NCBI GenBank assembly: GCA_044226485.1
Contig: JBGAGY010000001.1
Coordinates: 1-64,000, forward strand
Source: UBA6663 sp044226485
GTDB taxonomy: Bacteria > Chloroflexota > Anaerolineae > Anaerolineales > UBA6663
Reading direction: 5' to 3'
DNA length: 64,000 nucleotides
This document shows positions 62,008 to 64,000 of the stretch, in pieces. Position 1 is the first letter of the stretch; every line of letters starts with the position of its first letter. The notes under the pieces are model-generated. The model ran no database searches and was not told the DNA's origin. It saw only the letters and a list, made by a program, of their open reading frames with translations. Made by a program: the position numbers and the translations under genes.

Positions 62008-62676
62008 TCAGGCTGAGGTATCCGACGGTTGTGGGGCGGCGAGACTGCGCTCGAAGTAGCCGTCGATCATCTCGCGGAAGAGGGCCAGCTGACGGGCGAG
62101 CGGCACTCCCTGTTCGTCGGCCAGCAGATCGCCACGGGCAGCCATCTTTTGCAGGAAACTCATGACGCAGTTGCCGATCATGGCCACCTGGTCCACCGTC
62201 AGGCCGGGTGGGCTTCCCTGAGCCGACGCCCAGTGGCCCCCGAGTGACCAGATCCTCTCCTTGTACCAGGCGGCCAGGGTCACCGTCGGATAGCTGGCGC
62301 TGTAGAGATGGTCGAACATTCCAAGGAAACGATGCGCATCGCGCTGTGCGTCGAACTGGTCGATCAGTTTGAGCAGGCCGACCCGGCTTTGCTCAGGATC
62401 GGGGCTGGCCCGACCCGACATGGCGGCGGCCTCGGCGATCCGTCGCAGCATCCGCGACGCGATCTCGAAGGCGATCGGGTCACGGTCGGGGAAGTAGCGG
62501 TACAGCGAGGCGCGCGTGATGCCGGCCTCGGCCGCGATGTCGCTCATGCTCGTGTTTTCGAGGCCTTTGGCGAGGAAGACACGCTCGGCCGCCGCAAGGA
62601 TGTTCGCCCGCTGGTAGTCGACCTGCGTATCACCGTTCCGCCGGGTCCGCTCGAGTTTGGAGAGACGTTTGGCCAT
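62008..62676 (-). CDS. TetR-family transcriptional regulator
   Basis: 222 residues. The N-terminal helix-turn-helix (ILAAAERVFLAKGLENTSMSDIAAEAGITRASLYRYFPDRD) lies at residues 26-66 and a ligand-binding helical domain follows. The ATG at 62676 is chosen over longer frames, which enter the operator. It likely represses itself and the GH3 gene, released by a glycoside-related ligand. Confidence 0.9.
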   Translation of the reverse strand: MAKRLSKLERTRRNGDTQVDYQRANILAAAERVFLAKGLENTSMSDIAAEAGITRASLYRYFPDRDPIAFEIASRMLRRIAEAAAMSGRASPDPEQSRVGLLKLIDQFDAQRDAHRFLGMFDHLYSASYPTVTLAAWYKERIWSLGGHWASAQGSPPGLTVDQVAMIGNCVMSFLQKMAARGDLLADEQGVPLARQLALFREMIDGYFERSLAAPQPSDTSA

Positions 62677-62696
62677 CGTGAGGTGGGTCCTCGATA

Positions 62697-62729
62697 TGAC
62701 AGTCTGTATGATGATATTACAAACCGTCA
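62697..62729. promoter_or_regulatory. TetR-type operator upstream of tetR-GH3
   Basis: TGACAGTCTGTA and TACAAACCGTCA form 12-base inverted arms (10 matches) with a 9-base spacer, 21 bases before the tetR start. The arms resemble TetR-family sites such as TGACRGTYTGTA. Confidence 0.75.
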
Positions 62730-63011
62730 CAACGGGTCAAGCAGGCCGCTGCCCGGCCCTTGCCCTGCGGTTCGCGACGGCTTCGAGGACTCGGCCTGCG
62801 ATCTGGGGTTGTATCCTGGCACCGAGCAGCCAGCGGAGTGGGTCCTGACGGACGGCGGTCGTCGGGTGGGGCTCAAGGCGTCGTGTGACGGGCGCCGCGC
62901 GATGGCGGCCGGCCGGAACCGGGGACCTGGTGGGAATCCCATCGGTTTGGCCAATCCGATTGGTGTAGAGTCTCGTTCCGGATTGACCCGAAGAGATCGA
63001 AGGTGCCAGGC
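62730..63011. other. Gap between tetR and terC-like genes
   Basis: 282 bases without a convincing gene. The only structure is an inverted pair ATCGGTTTGGCCAATCCGAT around 62941-62960. A manganese riboswitch is often found before terC-family genes, but I see no match to its consensus. Confidence 0.5.
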
Positions 63012-63881
63012 ATGTCGTTGACGGTATTGGGGATTGTCTTTCAGCTCGTGTTTCTCGAGGGGATCCTCTCGATCGACAATGCGGCGGTCCTGGGCGCGAT
63101 GGTGGCCTCGCTCCCCGACGACCGCGCCATCGACTGGCCCGGCGCGTTGCAGCGCTTCGGGGAGCTGATCGCGCCCTTCACCGGGGCGCAACGGGTCGCG
63201 GCGCTGCGGGTCGGGCTCCTCGGCGCCTACCTGGGCCGCGGGCTCATGTTGGTGCTCGCCAGCCTCGTCATCCAAAACCCGTGGCTCAAGCTGGTCGGGG
63301 CGCTGTATCTGGTCCGGCTGGCATTCGAAAACCTGGGAGCGCCGGAAGGCGGCGACGAGGGCGCGGCCCGGACGGCGCAGGCCGCTCAAGGTTTTTGGTG
63401 GGTGGTGCTGAATGTCGAGTTGGCCGATCTGGTGTTCAGCCTCGACAACGTCGTGGCCGCCGTGTCGTTGTCGAAGGACCTCTGGGTCGTCATGCTGGGC
63501 GTGGCCATCGGCATCCTGACCATGCGCTTTGCGGCGGGCCTTTTCGCCAAAGCGGTCCTCAAAGAACCCGTCCTGAAATACGCGGCTTATCTGCTGGTGC
63601 TGAACATCGGCATTCAGCTCCTCCTCGAAGAAGTCGCCCGAGTCGAAATCGCCGACTGGGTCCGCTTCATGATCTCAGCCGCGATCATCGGCATCACCCT
63701 GCTCTACGCCCACTCGGGCACCCTTCAAAAAGCGCGGCCCGTCATCCATTGGCTGGCCCGAGGCGTCACGAGGATCAACGACGCGATCTCGTGGTTGCTC
63801 TCCATGTTGATGGCCGGCCTGCGCGCGCTTGCGTCGCCGCTCCGCGCCGTGTGGGACAAGGCACGCGAAGATAACTCCTGA
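63012..63881 (+). CDS. TerC-family integral membrane protein
   Basis: 289 residues with seven or more membrane helices. The two conserved acidic motifs are FLEGILSIDNAAVL near 15-28 and ELADLVFSLDNVVAAVS near 137-153. TerC-family proteins are linked to metal ion efflux (manganese in several bacteria) and tellurite resistance. ATG 63012 has GAAGG 9 bases before it; a GTG at 63003 is possible. The tail is basic and cytoplasmic. The final 119 bases of the window after it have no gene visible. Confidence 0.9.
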   Translation: MSLTVLGIVFQLVFLEGILSIDNAAVLGAMVASLPDDRAIDWPGALQRFGELIAPFTGAQRVAALRVGLLGAYLGRGLMLVLASLVIQNPWLKLVGALYLVRLAFENLGAPEGGDEGAARTAQAAQGFWWVVLNVELADLVFSLDNVVAAVSLSKDLWVVMLGVAIGILTMRFAAGLFAKAVLKEPVLKYAAYLLVLNIGIQLLLEEVARVEIADWVRFMISAAIIGITLLYAHSGTLQKARPVIHWLARGVTRINDAISWLLSMLMAGLRALASPLRAVWDKAREDNS

Positions 63882-64000
63882 ACCGGGCCACTGACCTTGA
63901 GGGTCGAAGTCTTCGCCAGGCCGCCATTGCGCTTGCGAACGTCTACGATGGCGCTCGATGCGAGGCGGCCACTCGGGTCGCCGACTCGAGCACCTCCAGC

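Noticed and set aside
62730..63011. Manganese (yybP-ykoY) riboswitch before the TerC-family gene
   Set aside because: No match to the conserved loop sequences could be found by eye.

Overview
The window is GC-rich bacterial DNA with short intergenic gaps, many 4-base or 8-base gene overlaps and few clear Shine-Dalgarno sites. Gene content (kdp operon with KdpDE, tungsten-type AOR with its radical SAM maturase, Thr/Ala-rich lipoprotein linkers, ArsM/ArsP, GH51/GH3/GH13 enzymes, MoxR-DUF58-DUF4129 cluster) fits a member of the Chloroflexota (Anaerolineae-like), but there is no rRNA or other marker here and that assignment is inference. No tRNA, rRNA, insertion sequence, prophage or CRISPR array was seen.

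Layout. (1) 1-2035: end of an arabinose-utilisation locus, a cut-off FGGY kinase and a GH51 arabinofuranosidase. (2) 2544-26364: a potassium island of about 24 kb. It holds two APC-superfamily KimA-like permeases, each preceded by a member of the same unnamed two-helix membrane protein family; a P-type ATPase whose membrane residues resemble Na+,K+-ATPase; two TrkA/KtrA-type RCK proteins without a TrkH/KtrB channel; a complete kdp operon with two extra small membrane proteins; two KdpD kinases and three KdpE-like regulators. The two permease units share an upstream layout: GTCAAA half-sites spaced 21 and 11 bp, then paired CTTTATTT/CTTATTTCG boxes at identical spacing. This looks like one regulon and is the most novel part of the window. 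(3) 26524-31901: a tannase-like secreted esterase, a small SPW-type membrane protein, a methyltransferase-like protein and release factor 3. (4) 32227-42972: a tungsten/molybdenum island with TupABC, tungsten aldehyde oxidoreductase (AOR), a MoaD-like protein and an 85-residue unknown, a PadR regulator with a palindromic operator, a damaged moeA, a MoeA-PBP fusion, a ModE-type regulator and the tungsten-oxidoreductase radical SAM maturase. (5) 43003-51174: an arsenic island with four ArsR-type regulators and visible operators, ArsM, a CxxC thioredoxin-like protein, ArsP permease, arsenate reductase and a SAM methyltransferase. It is interrupted by a PAS/GAF diguanylate cyclase preceded by a possible small RNA. 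(6) 51339-55046: a B3/B4-domain protein, a Gfo/Idh/MocA dehydrogenase and a GH13 glycosidase. (7) 55105-59356: a five-gene overlapping MoxR/DUF58/DUF4129 operon, followed by eight copies of a 13-bp tandem repeat. (8) 59577-63881: a TetR-GH3 beta-glucosidase operon with its operator, and a TerC-family membrane protein.

How the parts work together. In the potassium island, low-K+ sensing by KdpD/KdpE would drive Kdp and probably the two KimA-like units, while the RCK proteins may gate one of the transporters by nucleotide binding. In the tungsten island, TupABC imports tungstate, MoeA/MoaD proteins build the pterin cofactor, the radical SAM protein matures the enzyme, and PadR and ModE-like proteins give two layers of control. 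The arsenic island combines reduction (ArsC), methylation (ArsM) and export of organic arsenic (ArsP). Broken or suspicious DNA is limited to moeA at 38021-39180, where a run of 14 C residues coincides with a frameshift and a loss of roughly 35-40 residues.
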